A DNA stretch of 64,000 nt from Adiantum capillus-veneris (Eukaryota > Streptophyta > Polypodiopsida > Polypodiales > Pteridaceae). The DNA lies in the NCBI GenBank assembly GCA_014529385.2, contig CM043964.1, positions 135,947,420 through 136,011,419 on the forward strand. The letters are read 5' to 3'. A program made the translations under genes and the position numbers. Positions 1 through 12,510 of the stretch are shown piece after piece. A model generated the notes under the pieces. The model saw only the letters and a program-made list of their open reading frames with translations, had not been told where the DNA came from and did not search any database. The stretch's first letter is position 1, and each line of letters begins with the position of its first letter.

Positions 1-3000
1 CAGGAAACTCTATCTTTGCAGAGTTTTATGCCAACTAAACTCCTTGTTAGTGGTGAAGTATCCCATACATGGATTCTTGATTCGGATGCTTCATTGCATT
101 TCACATACATACGAGGAAACCATTGGCTCTGTTACACTTGGTGACAGTTACTCTTGTGACATTGTTGGAGTAGGTAATATTTCCATGGTTTTGGAAAATG
201 GGGTGAAGTTTATCATCCATAATGTGCGTCATGTTCCAGCCTTGACACGCAATCTGATATTGATTGGACGTCTTGATGACTTGGGTTACAATGTCACTTT
301 TCATCAGTAGTCTTGGTATGTTGCGAAGGGTCATCTTATTATAGCCCATGGTTCTAAAGTTGGTTCACTTTATCCTCTTTATGTTTATGATAAAAACAAT
401 GTTCTTTCTATAATCGAACTACCAATCGTTGCTTTGTGGCATAGCCAATTAGGACATATGTCAAAGAAGGGAATGGAGATACTCTCTTGTTTGAGCTACT
501 AACCGTCTTTATCATTTTTTTATTTTCCCTTTTGTGAGCACTGTCAATATGGAAAGCGAACAGGGACACATCGTACACATTCTTTTGACAAAGAAAGAAA
601 ACCCTTAGAGCTTGTGCACAGTGATTTATGTGGGCCTTCTAAATCCCATGGTGGTGTGTCCTATTTTGTTACATTCATTGACGATGCAACACGACATGTT
701 TGGGTCTACGCCATGAAGTCTAAAGATGAGACCTTTTCTTGCTTCAAGTAGTTATTATCTAGTGTTGAAACTCATCTAAACATAAGTTGAAAGCTTTGCG
801 CTCAAATAATGGTGGAGAATATGTCTCCAAAGAGGTTACAGCATTTTGTTCAAGTAGGGGAATTAACCGTGAATTTACAGCTCCTTATACCCCTACACAA
901 AATGGTGTTGTGAAACAAATGAATAGGACCATCCAAGAGCGGATTATGCCTATGCTATCACAGGCTAATTTACCGCAAGCGTTTTGGGTTGAAGCATTAT
1001 ACACCGTCGTGTACTTGACCAATAGATCACCACATGCTTCATTATAGTTTTGTGTACCTTTGGAGTTATGGTCGGGACATAAATTGTCCTATGAAAAACT
1101 CCACACATTTGGTTGTGAAGCTTATGCACATGTACCCAAGGAGTTGCGTGCTAAGCTAGATCCTAAGTCCAGGAAATGCATCTTCATTGGCTATGGTGTA
1201 GATGGTCAATTTGGCTATTGTTTATGGGATTTGAAAAGTTGATCAGTGATCCGTAGCAGTGATGGTATCTTTAATGAGACTAAGATGCATAGACATCCAG
1301 TGAAAGAGGTTGAATTCCAAAAAATGACGTTTTTTAATGTATCACCTCCTGTCCAGACAGCTCCCGAGCCACATAGTACACAGGCTAGTACGAGTTTTGA
1401 TCAGCCATGGAGATCTCAAAGAGTCCAGGCGTGTATTTTTTTTTGCTGACAGATAGTGGTGAGCCTTCTTGTTACAAAGAGGCTATGCTAGCCAATGATA
1501 AGGCTCAATGGGAACATGCTATGAATAGGGAGTTGTATAGTATTGGAAAGAACAAAACATGGGAACTTGTTCTGTTGCCAAATGGTAGGAAATCATTGCC
1601 TTGAAAATGTGTTTACAAGAAGAAGATTGACATTTACAAAGCTCGGTTAGTGGCCAAAGGTTCCAAGCAAGAATATGGTGTCAAATTCCAGGAAACCTTT
1701 TCTCTAGTGGTCAAGATGACCACACTGAGAATGTTGATTGCTTTGGCTGCCACTGAAGATATGGAGCTTGATCAAATGGATGTCATTACAGCTTTCTTAC
1801 ATGGTGATCTCAAGGAAGATATTTATATGCAGCAATCTGAAGGGTTTGTGCTAAAGGGCAAGGAACATTTGGTATGTAAGCTTTTGAAAAGTCATTATGG
1901 CTTAAAGAAATCATCCATCAAAAGTTTGATGCATTTATGCATTCCCTAAGCTATAGGCATACTAATGATGAGGATCCATGTATTTACGTGAAAAGAAAAC
2001 CTTATGGACAGCTTATTATGGTTATCCTTTATGTAGATGACATGGTGATCTCGAGGAAGAGATTTATATGCAGCAACCTGAAGGGTTTGTGCTAAAGGGC
2101 AAGGAACATTTGGTCTGTAAGCTTCTAAAAAGTCTTTATGGCTTAAAGAAATCATCCAGACAATGGTATCAAAAGTTTAATGCATGTATGCGTTCCCTAG
2201 GCTATAAGCGTAGTAATGAGGATCCATGTCTTTACGTGGAAAGAAAACCCAATGGACAACTTATTATGCTTATCCTTTATGTAGATGACATGTTTATTGA
2301 TGGTCATTCCAAGAAGGACATTACTGACTTGAAAACCAAGCTGGAAAGTCAATTTGACATGAAAGATTTGGGTGAAGCCAATCATATTCTGGGTATGCAC
2401 ATTACTTGTGACCGTAAGAAGAAGTTGTTGTACCTTTCTCAAAAAGAGTATGTGCACAAGGTTCTTGATTGTTTCAACATGCAGAAGGGGAAGGCTTTGA
2501 GTACTCCGTTGCCTGCATATTTGAAACTTAGCAAGTACGATTGTCCCAAATCTGCTGAGGAAAAAGCTGCGATGGCTAAGGTTCCTTATGCTTCAGCTTG
2601 TGGTAGTCTCATGTATGCCATGGTGGTTACAAGACATGACATTGCACATGCAGTGGGATTTGTCGACACATTTATATCTAACCCTGGTAAAAAGAATTGG
2701 GATGTTGTCAAGTCGATTCTCAGATACTTGAGTGGCACTGCAAATAGACAATTATGCTACGGTCGTGGAGAGTCACCCATTCAGGGATTTGTAGGTAGTG
2801 ATTATGCAAGCTATGTTGAAAGTCGTAAATCAACAACAGGTTGGATTTACATATTTGCTCGTTCTGCTATTTCTTGGAGATCCGTTCTTTCAAGACTGTA
2901 GATCCATTTCTACCACAGAGGCAAAGTATGTTGCATTGAGTGAGGCATGCAAAGAAGCTATTTTGCTTGCTCGCCTAGTGAAAGATTTTGGATTGGAGCA

Positions 3001-3205
3001 GTGTACACCATTTCTTCATTGTGACAGTCAGAGTGCTATTGCCTTGGCTAACAATCCAATGTTTCATTCCAGAACAAAGCACATTGATGTGCGTTATCAC
3101 TTCAGTCATGAATGCCTGGCAAACAAGAACATTGATTTAGTGAATATTCCCACGTTAGAGAACACAATGGATGCACTCACTAAAAGTCGCCATCAGTTTT
3201 AGCAC
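1..3205 (+). pseudogene. Ty1/Copia retrotransposon gag-pol remnant (Copia-1)
   Basis: Pol polyprotein of a Copia element, read in order on the plus strand. The protease region (about 50-310) has ILDSDAS where the catalytic DSG is expected. The pre-integrase motif LWHSQLGHMSKKGMEIL is near 433-480, and the integrase begins at HSDLCGPS (about 618). The second catalytic Asp is changed (LRSNNGGEY, about 793) and the usual catalytic Glu is lost (VVKQMNRT, about 907). Reverse transcriptase covers about 1490-2880 with YVDDM near 2280. RNase H (about 2880-3200) has DSQSAIALANN and RTKHIDVRYH. The frame is broken by stops near 310, 750, 1047, 1242, 1449, 1604 and 1949 and by a frameshift near 2880. 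The 5' end lies outside the window. This is clearly a dead copy; family assignment rests on the Copia order integrase before RT. Confidence 0.95.
1800..2288 (+). repeat. Tandem duplication inside Copia-1 reverse transcriptase
   Basis: About 241 bp of RT (1800-2040) is followed by a second copy (2041-2288). Both begin CATGGTGATCTC, and both encode the stretch from the HGDL.ED.YMQQ motif to YVDDM. The first copy lacks about 10 bp (after AATCATCC) and has 3 extra bp near 1963, so its frame is broken. The second copy is the readable one. Confidence 0.93.
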
Positions 3206-3287
3206 TGTTGTGAGTTGATGGGCATTGTGTGAAGCCTCATTCTCTTTCATTCTTATTATCTCCCACATTGGCTATCAAGTGGGAGAA

Positions 3288-3710
3288 TGTTAGGTTTAAT
3301 GGCCATGTGGCTGACCGCCCATCACTAACTGCTACTAACCCTAAGTGTAAAGTTATACACTTGAGTGAGCCACTAACACAAAGTAGAGTGTGTATTGTGC
3401 CTAAGTGCAAAAAATAGAGAAGAAAGAAAGGGGGCACACAGTGTGTGTTGGCCCTCCCCCTCCAACCTGTGTGTGTGGCTATGGTGGTGCATGTGTGAGT
3501 GTGTGCACCTATTGATCTTCCTCTTCCGCTGTGCTCCCGGCTCCTCTCTTTTAAATATCATCTTTATTGGTCATGTACATTTCACCTGAGCAACTGCATC
3601 CTCGCATTCATCGCATAATGTGGTAGTCTTGAGTAGCAAGGAGCACAATAAATAAGTTCTTCTTCAAATCACTATACAAAAACTACATGCAAGCTATTTG
3701 CAAGCTAACA
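3288..3710 (+). repeat. 3' LTR of Copia-1 with upstream polypurine tract
   Basis: The RNase H frame ends at 3200. A purine run (AAGTGGGAGAA, 3277-3287) is the likely polypurine tract. The LTR would start TGTTAG at 3288 and end CTAACA at 3710, a perfect 6-bp terminal inverted repeat typical of Copia LTRs, giving 423 bp. The 5' LTR is off the window, so the ends cannot be confirmed by pairing. Confidence 0.72.
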
Positions 3711-3768
3711 CGTGCAAAGGGCTCACGGAAAAAGCGTTTTTGAAGTATGCAACGTTTTTGAGACGCTA

Positions 3769-5072
<1,304 letters not shown>

Positions 5073-5391
5073 CCCGGGAGATTCACCATGGAAAACTTAT
5101 CGCACCACGTAAGTGCAGGGGAGGGGGGTTTTTCTACAAGCTACATAAGCGTATAAGTTAGGGTTAGGCCCTCAATAATTTATCTCCTAAGCTAAAAAAT
5201 AAGGGAGGGGGTATCATATTTACGGGGCCGGGGGGGGGGAGTGAGAAAAGGAAAAAATTGAGAGGAAGTTTTTGTGTTTCAAAATCATGGCTTGCCAAAA
5301 GAGTCTTCCCTCAAACTTGTGAATAGCTACCAAGCTACATGCAAGAACCAATAGTACTTTGTATCAATTGCTTGTTTTGTTATTATAGTTG

Positions 5392-5395
<4 letters not shown>
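5073..5395 (+). repeat. Partial copy of the 805-bp hAT-like element
   Basis: Starts CCCGGGAGATTCACC and follows 34,829-35,150 closely: same CACGTAAGTGCA, CATAAGCGTATAAGTTAGGG, GGAGGGGGTATCATATTTA and AAATCATGGCTT words. Similarity fades near 5,395 where a (CA)n run begins, so only the left about 320 bp of the element is recognisable and no matching right end was found. Confidence 0.85.
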
Positions 5396-5423
<28 letters not shown>

Positions 5424-6160
5424 CTACCAATCTACCATGCTTCAATCAAATCACACATGCATAGACAAAGAAAGAGAGCAATCACACAAGATTAGAGAGT
5501 AATTAATAGCCACTAATTAGTTGAGATCTAGCTAAGCAAGGCATGAAAGACCATCAAAAGAGAGTAAGAGAGGCATATTGAAAGAGAATTAATGAGTGTT
5601 AATCAAGTCATGGAAGCATGTAGAAGCCTAAAGGCTCCATAGCTATACACCATATGAGCTCCCATTAGATGAGCGCTCAACAAATGAGGCTGATACCCCT
5701 AATTCTATTTACACACTACCTTTTATACATAGGGTTAAAAATATGCAATGTCTAGGCACTCAAGGCCTTTAGGGATCTACATTTATTGTATTTGCTACGT
5801 AGGCACACTAATTGACATTATCTTTACAACTTGGAACTTTTATTGAGCTCATATCATATCAAAACTATTACAGTGGCTGAAAATTAAGTGCAAAACTAAA
5901 ATACACGACCATATTTGCAATTATTGCTGCTTCTTTGTATCTATCCTTGATGTGTAGCTGCTAGGCTTAGGCTTTTGAAAAATTCTACTAACAGATGTTT
6001 TATCAATTAACACATCATTCTCATTGACTCTCCACTGTGTGCGTGCACGTGCGCATGCATGCGCGTGCGTGTGCGTGTGCGTGTGCGTGTGTGTAAGATA
6101 ATTGAGGAACATGCTTGTGGGTTTGTGTGGGTCAACCACTCCTTTGTGCTAATATCTGGT
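5396..6160. other. No gene seen; short CA and GT/GC runs
   Basis: Contains (CA)n at 5396-5417 and an alternating purine-pyrimidine GTGCGTGC-type run at about 6038-6093 that could favour Z-DNA. No protein similarity recognised. Confidence 0.55.
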
Positions 6161-6320
6161 TATCTTGATTATAAAGATAACAACTTAGCCTTGAAGAAGG
6201 TACCATGTCTTGCCGAGTATGTACCTCTCTTGTGAACTGCTTGATCATGTGCATTATTGAGGTCAACACTAGCACATGATCAAATGATTAAGCTCACCAA
6301 ATTTCAAGGCCACTTGTGGT
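6160..6320 (+). repeat. Dispersed repeat segment, also near 20.0 and 54.3 kb
   Basis: The segment containing CATGATCAAATGATTAAGC next to AAATTTCAAGG appears inverted at about 19,970-20,030 and at about 54,265-54,420. Its relation to the adjoining Gypsy integrase is unclear; it may be flanking noncoding sequence of the same element. Confidence 0.7.
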
Positions 6321-6439
6321 CGATATTGGGAATGAATACTACACAATAAGTAACATTCAGATAACACTTCACACTAGACCATCCACTAGGATTGCTAAAT
6401 TATGGTATGCATATTTATAACTACATAAAAGGAAAAAAG

Positions 6440-7235
6440 CTCAGCACATACCAATCCAAGGTGAAACAATGCAATACACTTATATAATGTGAGAGATACC
6501 GTGTGGTGGAATATAAAATCTATAAAGTAGGCCCACATTCCCACTTACGATTGTGTGTTTGTGAGAAGCGATATTTGGATTTTTGCAAGGGGCCCATGAA
6601 GGGATAGGAATGAATCACTTCTCTATAAGGATGACATCCAAAATCCTCCAATCCAAAGTATGGTGGCCCACTATACGTACGGAAAACACCTATGTGATGC
6701 AATGTGATGATTATCAAAGGTAGCCACTTACAATCAATTGCCCTTCATTCCTATCATTAGCACACATGCTTTGACAAAATGGGGCATTAATTTTGTAGGA
6801 CCACTACCCCTTGGCCCAAAACACCAGAGGCCAGTATATAATAGGAGCTACATACTAATGGACAAAATGGGCTAAATTCATGCTTAGAACCAAAGCTAAT
6901 GCACACCCCATTGCTAAATTTCTCTACCAAAACATCTTTGCTAAATTTGGTCTACCAATCAAGATTGTAGGACCACCACCCCTGCCAAAGATACTAGAGA
7001 CTAGTTTATAGTAGTAGCCATAGACTACTTGAAAAAATGGGTTGAATCCATGCCTAAAAACAGAGCCACTGTGCACACCACTGCTAAATTTCTCTACCAA
7101 AACGTCTTTATATGGTTTGATCTACTAGTAGTGATTGTAAGTGGCTAGGGATCACAATTCTTAAATGGAGTAGTGAAAGTTCTTTTAAAGGTGTTCTTAG
7201 TGAACACGGCTGCTCAACACTTTACCATCCTTAGT
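6440..7235 (+). pseudogene. Ty3/Gypsy integrase remnant with internal duplication
   Basis: Translated with frameshifts, this reads as an HHCC zinc finger followed by a DDE integrase core. AHEGI.MNHFS (about 6593-6625) and WWPTIRTENTYVMQCDDYQR (about 6660-6719) match the H2C2 finger, with the second Cys changed to Tyr. FDKMG, INFVGPL, AKFLYQN and FGLPIKIV (6770-6968) are the core start. The core start is then repeated (about 6966-7140), ending in IVSG.GSQFLNG where the family has a catalytic Asp (SDRGSQF). Multiple stops make it non-functional. It lies against a Copia fragment of the opposite strand, and the whole block recurs inverted at 19.06-20.0 kb. Confidence 0.8.
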
Positions 7236-8288
7236 GTATGTGAGTGTGGGAAGGAGAAGACACACAACATGTGGTGGAGTGCAGGATGAGAATAATACTC
7301 ATCCACTCCTTATTGGTCTATTAAACCAATATGTGAATTATGTTAGTGATGGATTAGTGGGTGTCCAGCTTAATTGGCTTGAAACCCCAACAAATTCCAA
7401 CTTGAAGGCCAACGTCGCCCAAGTGTCCTATATACATAGAATCATGTATAGTTTTAAATAATGTCTTTGGCTTCACCCTATACCCATCATCTCTATGCAA
7501 TGTGCAAACCGCTGCATAAGGCTAGTCTCTTTGTAAGAGCATCCGTAGGGTTGTACTTATGAACCTTGATTAGCTCGATGATTTGTTAGTAGTCAATATA
7601 TGTCGTATCACATGATACTTGACCTCTATGCGTTTTGACTTAGAGTGAAACGCATGTTTCTCGGCTAATGTTATAGCACTCTAACTATCACATTGCAACA
7701 CTAGAGTTTAATAAATGCAAATACCCCCCATTAGACAAGATAATCATATAGCTTACTTTCTAGCCCTAGAAACTGAAACATACTCTGTTTGTGTGGTGGA
7801 AAATGAAGTGCAATAGTTAATACATGACCTCCATAAAATGGCTCTATTGTAGCAAACAAGAATACATAGCTAGATGTGGATTTTTGACTATCCACACAAC
7901 CCGCATAATTTGCATTTGTGTAACCCACTGTGGACACATTGCTATTCCAAAATCATAAGCACTTGTTCACTAAACCCTTATTGTATCTTAAAATGTGCTT
8001 CAATTCTCCCTAGTGCTTTCTTCTAGGATTTTCCACAAAGCTGCTAACCATTCCCACTACACATGCACTGTCCAGTCTGGTGGCTACTGTGGCATATATA
8101 AGACTATCCATTGCAGAAGAGTATGGCACCTTTTCTATTTCCACTTTATTAGCATTAAATTTGGGAGCATCCTCCTCACTAAGTTTTGCATATGCCTACA
8201 TTGAGGTAATCAATGAAACCTTCCCCCTTGCATATGCAAATGTTGCAAGCTTTTGTGTATATACATCATGTGAGATAATTCCAATATT
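7235..8288 (-). pseudogene. Ty1/Copia RT C-terminus, RNase H and start of 3' LTR
   Basis: On the minus strand, ECGILELSH..VYTQK (from 8288) is the end of the RT. It is followed by KVPYSSA..LIYATVATRLD (about 8145-8060), VSTVGYTNANYAGCVDSQKS (about 7935-7875) and STSSYVFLFA of the RNase H. A purine-rich TTGGAATT then TGTTGGGG near 7,400 could be the polypurine tract and LTR start. It is the inverted relative of 18,182-18,965. At 8288 the RT stops abruptly and a second Gypsy integrase copy begins, so the 5' part of the element has been removed or replaced. Confidence 0.82.
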
Positions 8289-8752
8289 CCACACTCAACA
8301 CATACCAATCTAAGGTGAAACAACACAATATACTCATATAATGTGAGAGATACCATGTGATGGGAGATCAACTCTACAAAATAGGCCCACATTGCCACTT
8401 AAAATTGTGACTTTTGTGAGAAATGAGGCCCATGAAGGGATATGAACGAATCACTTATCTACAAGGATGACATCCAAAATCCTTCAATCCAAAGTATGGT
8501 TGCCCACTCTACATATGGACAACACCTATGTGATGCAATGTGATGATTGTCAAAGGTAGCCACTTAAAATCAATTGCCCTTAACTCCTACCATTAGCACA
8601 CATGCTTTGACAAAATGAGGCATTAATTTTGTGGGACCACTACAACACCAGAGGCTAGTATATAATAGAGCTTCATACTAATTGACAAAATGGCAAAAGC
8701 CATGCTTAGAACAAAATCTAATGCACACCCCATTGATAAATTTCTCTACATC
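8289..8752 (+). pseudogene. Second copy of Gypsy integrase fragment
   Basis: Direct repeat of 6,440-6,930: same ACACATACCAATC start, same AAGGATGACATCCAAAATCC and TTGACAAAATG words. In this copy the finger ends CDDCQR, keeping the second Cys that is Tyr at 6.7 kb. It breaks off within the core near 8,752, where a dispersed (GT)n-bearing repeat takes over. Confidence 0.82.
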
Positions 8753-8816
8753 GAGCCCTCTGGTGGTCCATCCTCTCCTACCAACGATTGTTTTGGAGGC
8801 AAGCTCTCCACCAAAG

Positions 8817-8910
<94 letters not shown>

Positions 8911-9130
8911 ACGCGCGCACGTGCGCGCGCGTGTGAAGGAGAGCCGTGTGTGAGTTTTGAGAGAGGGAGAAAATTGCAGGTGCACTGGTGAGAGAAAAAG
9001 GAGAGTAGGTTATGCTACAAAAACAAGGCATAACCTACTCTATTTCTTTTTCAAGTCGACCAAATTTTACCATGGCTATTATCGCGGCTATTACCTCGTG
9101 CAAAATTTTCAAAACTACCAAGAAAGTTTC
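8752..9130 (+). repeat. Dispersed repeat carrying (GT)n, inverted partner of 12.48-12.86 kb
   Basis: From GAGCCCTCTGGTGGTCC to AAAACTACCAAGAAAGT it matches, in reverse complement, 12,480-12,862. Between matched flanks it holds about 45 GT units (8820-8909) and then CGCGCACGTGCGCG-like sequence. The partner has only a very short CA run. It also contains CTATTATCGCGGCTATTACC, like the subterminal words of the CACTA elements further on, so it may be CACTA-derived. Confidence 0.85.
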
Positions 9131-9182
9131 ATAGCTTAGCTCTAGGATCTAGACTACTTTGTCTTGTTTGATTAAAATGATG

Positions 9183-9683
9183 TCAAATGTGGTGTATAAA
9201 TTTTGAAAGCACAAGAGAAGGTCTAATTCTGCGATGGTCTACAAACCTCATCATTGGATCACCCCGTCCAAGTCTATACACCTCCTCAGGCCTTCTGTAA
9301 TAGGCTGGTTCCTCTCCCAACGGTGCTCCTAAGCCATAATTTCTAACGGTTCTCGCTGGAGGTGGTTCTTCTCTTCGAACTCGTTCGATGGGTGGTCCTC
9401 CAGGCTCGTTCAACCCTTGTGTCTTTGGCTTACTCTCTGCTTGATACCTTGAAGAGTGTGGTGGTTCTTGCAAATCCTTGAGCCCTCGTGCGGATTGATA
9501 ACCATCTCGGTTTTGGCCTGGTTCCATTGTTGCACTCTGTCGAAGCCATGCCTGCAATGATGGATGGTTTGCTGGTTGGTCTTGGTTGTTGAATGCTTGC
9601 GGTCTGGTGGTATGTGATGTAGTGTCATACTCGTCTGAAAATGGATTTGTTGACTTGCTTGGGGTGTGGACAGCTCTCGGCAT
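9183..9683 (-). CDS. Unrecognised proline- and arginine-rich ORF
   Basis: A 166-residue open frame, hydrophilic and disordered in composition, with runs such as EPGGPPIERVRREEPPPARTV and no motif I recognise. It lies downstream of another same-strand open block (9,805-10,509). The style resembles the low-complexity linker regions of plant retrotransposon gag proteins, but no zinc knuckle or capsid signature is visible. It could be the remnant of an LTR element or simply a fortuitous frame. Confidence 0.35.
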   Translation of the reverse strand: MPRAVHTPSKSTNPFSDEYDTTSHTTRPQAFNNQDQPANHPSLQAWLRQSATMEPGQNRDGYQSARGLKDLQEPPHSSRYQAESKPKTQGLNEPGGPPIERVRREEPPPARTVRNYGLGAPLGEEPAYYRRPEEVYRLGRGDPMMRFVDHRRIRPSLVLSKFIHHI

Positions 9684-9804
9684 TTCCTCTGGGGCATATG
9701 CTGATGCTCCTGGACCTGTTGCTCTTTCTACTTCCTCTGGGAGAATACGTTGGTATTCTCACCCGTATCTATCAACAAAAACTATGCCCTTTCTCGTAGC
9801 AGTT

Positions 9805-10509
9805 TCATAATAAGTAAAGAACCTTGTCTTTGCTTAGTTCATTTACGTATGGTTCTTTGCTGCGAAAGTAAGAGACAATACCCTCGCTCTCGTGTTTGTA
9901 GATTCCCACATTCTCGTTATAAGTTGGAATCCTGATTGTTTTCTTATCATACATAAAAATAGCTCCGGGCCGATCAATGTTTGGTGGCGGCTCTTGAGTT
10001 TCTGAAACCATTTTCCCTTTTGCCACGTTATCTCAATATCTGTTGTAATCTTCAGGATTGCTAACTATTAAATAGTGGTTCCCCTTTTCGTCTCAGAATC
10101 TATCTCCATCATCATACACTCGGATTTTCTCCAATCTTTGTGCTGGCCTCTCTTCGATACAAATGCACTTGCGGCCTCGATAGTCAGAATAGACTAGGGC
10201 TCCACATGAGTTTGTTCCCTCTAAGAAGATCACCGTGAGCCTGGAATCATTCAAAGGATGTTGGGAGGTGCTTCCTCCTCGCATAGGTCCATCATAGGTG
10301 AAACCTCCTGGCTGTTGACTACCCATCATGAAGAAAGATTTGTCTGACAAAGTGTCAGTATCACTACCTTCCTCAATAATCGGTGCTAGCAGACCTAGCC
10401 TTGCCTGAGTTACACTCTCTTCAGTGGACACTAAGCTACCTTGGTCACCTGCCACCTTCTGGTCTCTAATAATGTATCTTCCTGATCTTAAATTCATCAA
10501 ACTTATCAA
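9805..10509 (-). pseudogene. Unrecognised ORF block broken by two TGA codons
   Basis: Two open stretches (10,509-10,093 and 10,026-9,805) are in the same frame and are linked by readable sequence. Only two TGA codons, after YDDGDRF and after NPEDYNRY, interrupt about 235 residues. Both could be decayed CGA Arg codons (CpG to TpG change), which is the common path of decay for methylated plant repeats. It starts MISLMNLRSGRYI; an NLRSGR-like start is seen in some plant Gypsy gag proteins. No catalytic motif is visible and its function is unknown. Confidence 0.45.
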
Positions 10510-10739
10510 TGCAACTTATCACAAATTCAACCACTCACCTGGCAATGGGTCAGTTTCTGCACAACTTCTTGCTCTGTTGCTGAATATACCTATACACAAG
10601 CGTTTTAATTTCGGCAATTGAATCAAAGCGTTTATCTGCTAGAGGTTATTTTAGTAATGATTGGTATAATTGGAGAGTTAATCTCAACCACTACTGTATT
10701 TTATACACTGCTGATGTTCTGGATTAGGTTGCTAATCTG

Positions 10740-11480
10740 AAACAATACTTCCCTCTTATGTTGGCCAATTTACGCGAAAAAGTTTGAATTCAGTCTTTGC
10801 TTTGTCAAATGGGCAACCAAGGTCCAAATTCACTTCTGAAAGAAGTTCTAGAACCCTTAAGGCAAATGGAACCTCACTGTCTAGGCCAGGTCAAATTTTC
10901 TCTGCAGTATGCCCCAATAGACATCCTACGCGTAGGATGTCTCCTGCTGTATTTTTTCTGGGTTTTTGCACTGTTGTTTCCCCTTGTTGTGCTAAGCTTA
11001 CAGCTGCTTTTACTTTTTGATTTGGACTTCTATAAGCTGGTCAATGAGTCAGAAATCCATTCCGACAGCCTGTTGATGATATTGATCAGTCTAATCAACT
11101 CCAAATTGGACCAAAATTGACTAGCAGGCTTGCCTTAGGCTATATAACACCTTACAATGCTCAAAGTCAAATTCTGGCTTCGTTTTCTTGCATTAGACAT
11201 ACTACGCGTAGGATGTCTTTTTCTTCAGATTGGCTTCAAACTAAAGGCTTAAGCTCCCCTTGAGTTGCTGATCACCTTGGTATACTCGGATTTCAGTTTG
11301 GAGTCCCAAATCACTCAGAAGACATCCTACGCATAGGATGTCTTTTTGGCCTGTTTGACCCCAGATTTGTTCCACAGCTTCCCCTTGATGTCAGTATCCC
11401 AGTGGTATGCTTAGATTTTGATTTGGATGTCAAAAGTCCCAAACTTCAGTTGTTTTTGCTTTTTCAGTCAAAAGTGCTAA
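10740..11480. repeat. Minisatellite-like segment with three 24-bp palindromes
   Basis: Palindromes of half-site AGACATCCTACG lie at 10919-10942 (perfect), 11195-11218 (one change) and 11320-11343 (one change). The last two are followed by a common word order (CTCCCCTTGA..TGGTAT.CT.GATTT.....GTCCCAAA), repeated at about 11,258 and 11,379, a period near 121 bp. No protein frame of substance. Confidence 0.85.
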
Positions 11481-12510
11481 AGTCCGTGCAAATAGAGGCA
11501 ATGGAACCCCTCACTCAATCAAGATTTGCTTTGGTTAATATATGTGGGGCTTTAGGAAGCACAATCTTTCCATTGGAGCCTCGATGTGGAGTGGCTAATG
11601 CAGAGAGACATTTTAAAGCTCTTAAATCCTCTCTTACCCCCAATGAGTCCCTTTTGTCCGCAATGTGATCCCAAAGGGTGTGAGCAAAATTCTTGAATGT
11701 GTGCATGGGAATCAAGAGGTGTTGAATTTTTAAGTGCCTCCAGTATGGAAGCCTTTAAAAATATGAAATTCTTTGACATACCTTTTGGTGGATAAAATGG
11801 GGGTGGATCACTCAAGTAGTGCCTTTCCATTTGTAGGAGCCTTGTATTTAAAATGACTTTGAAGCAGAAAACAATGGTTTTTTGGATAGATTATCTTGCA
11901 CAAGGCATGTGGCCACTCCATCACCATGGCTCGTATGTAGAACAAGTATTGTGGCCTGATGTGGACAACCTTGCACTCATATCATTAGAGAAAATATCTA
12001 CTCTTAAAATAATAAAGAGCAAGAAAAATGAACACAACCTACTAAAAATCTCTTTGAGGCCAAAATAGTTATGCATAGTCCACATAAGGATACCCCAGAC
12101 AATGGCCTCTCTCCTCTCCTTAAGAAGTGATACATCCACAATAGAGATACCCTTCCATAACTCCTCCAAATCCTGGATGAGGGGCTCAAGGTAGACATCA
12201 ATATTCACCAATTTGTACCTCCATGGCACAAAGCAAAGAAAAAAGTACATTGCCTTTCTTGGTTGCCTCCCAAGGTGGAAAATTACCATCAACTGGCCAA
12301 GTGCTCCATGATGTAGACTTAGTGCCAAAGGGATTGACACCATCGCTTGCCAACCCAAGCCTCAGGTGTCGAAGCTCAAGCATAAACTATAGCCATTGAG
12401 TCTCTATGTGCCTCCACGCAGGTGAATCGATAGGGACACACATCATTCCATCATTTGAGGAGTGGTTGGCATGACATGGAAGAAGTTCCACCATGGACCT
12501 ACTTTTTTGG
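11481..12510 (-). pseudogene. CACTA tnp2 transposase fragment (element 1)
   Basis: Minus-strand similarity to the tnp2 domain of the element at 26.2-27.1 kb. GSNGKIVLPKAP and HTFKNFAHTLWDHI (11,515-11,715) correspond to PNGKIVLPKAP and HIFKNVAQTLWDHI there. LGLASDGVNPFGTKS, then RHANHSSNDGMM-like sequence, follow toward 12,500. Conserved order and introns are recognisable but stops and frameshifts abound. Similarity ends sharply near 11,481 and near 12,510, where an unrelated dispersed repeat takes over, so both flanks of the gene are gone. Confidence 0.85.

Noticed and set aside
8289-8752. Direct repeats at 6.44 and 8.29 kb first considered as LTRs of one element
   Set aside because: Frame-by-frame reading shows a Gypsy HHCC finger and integrase core in both, so they are coding fragments.
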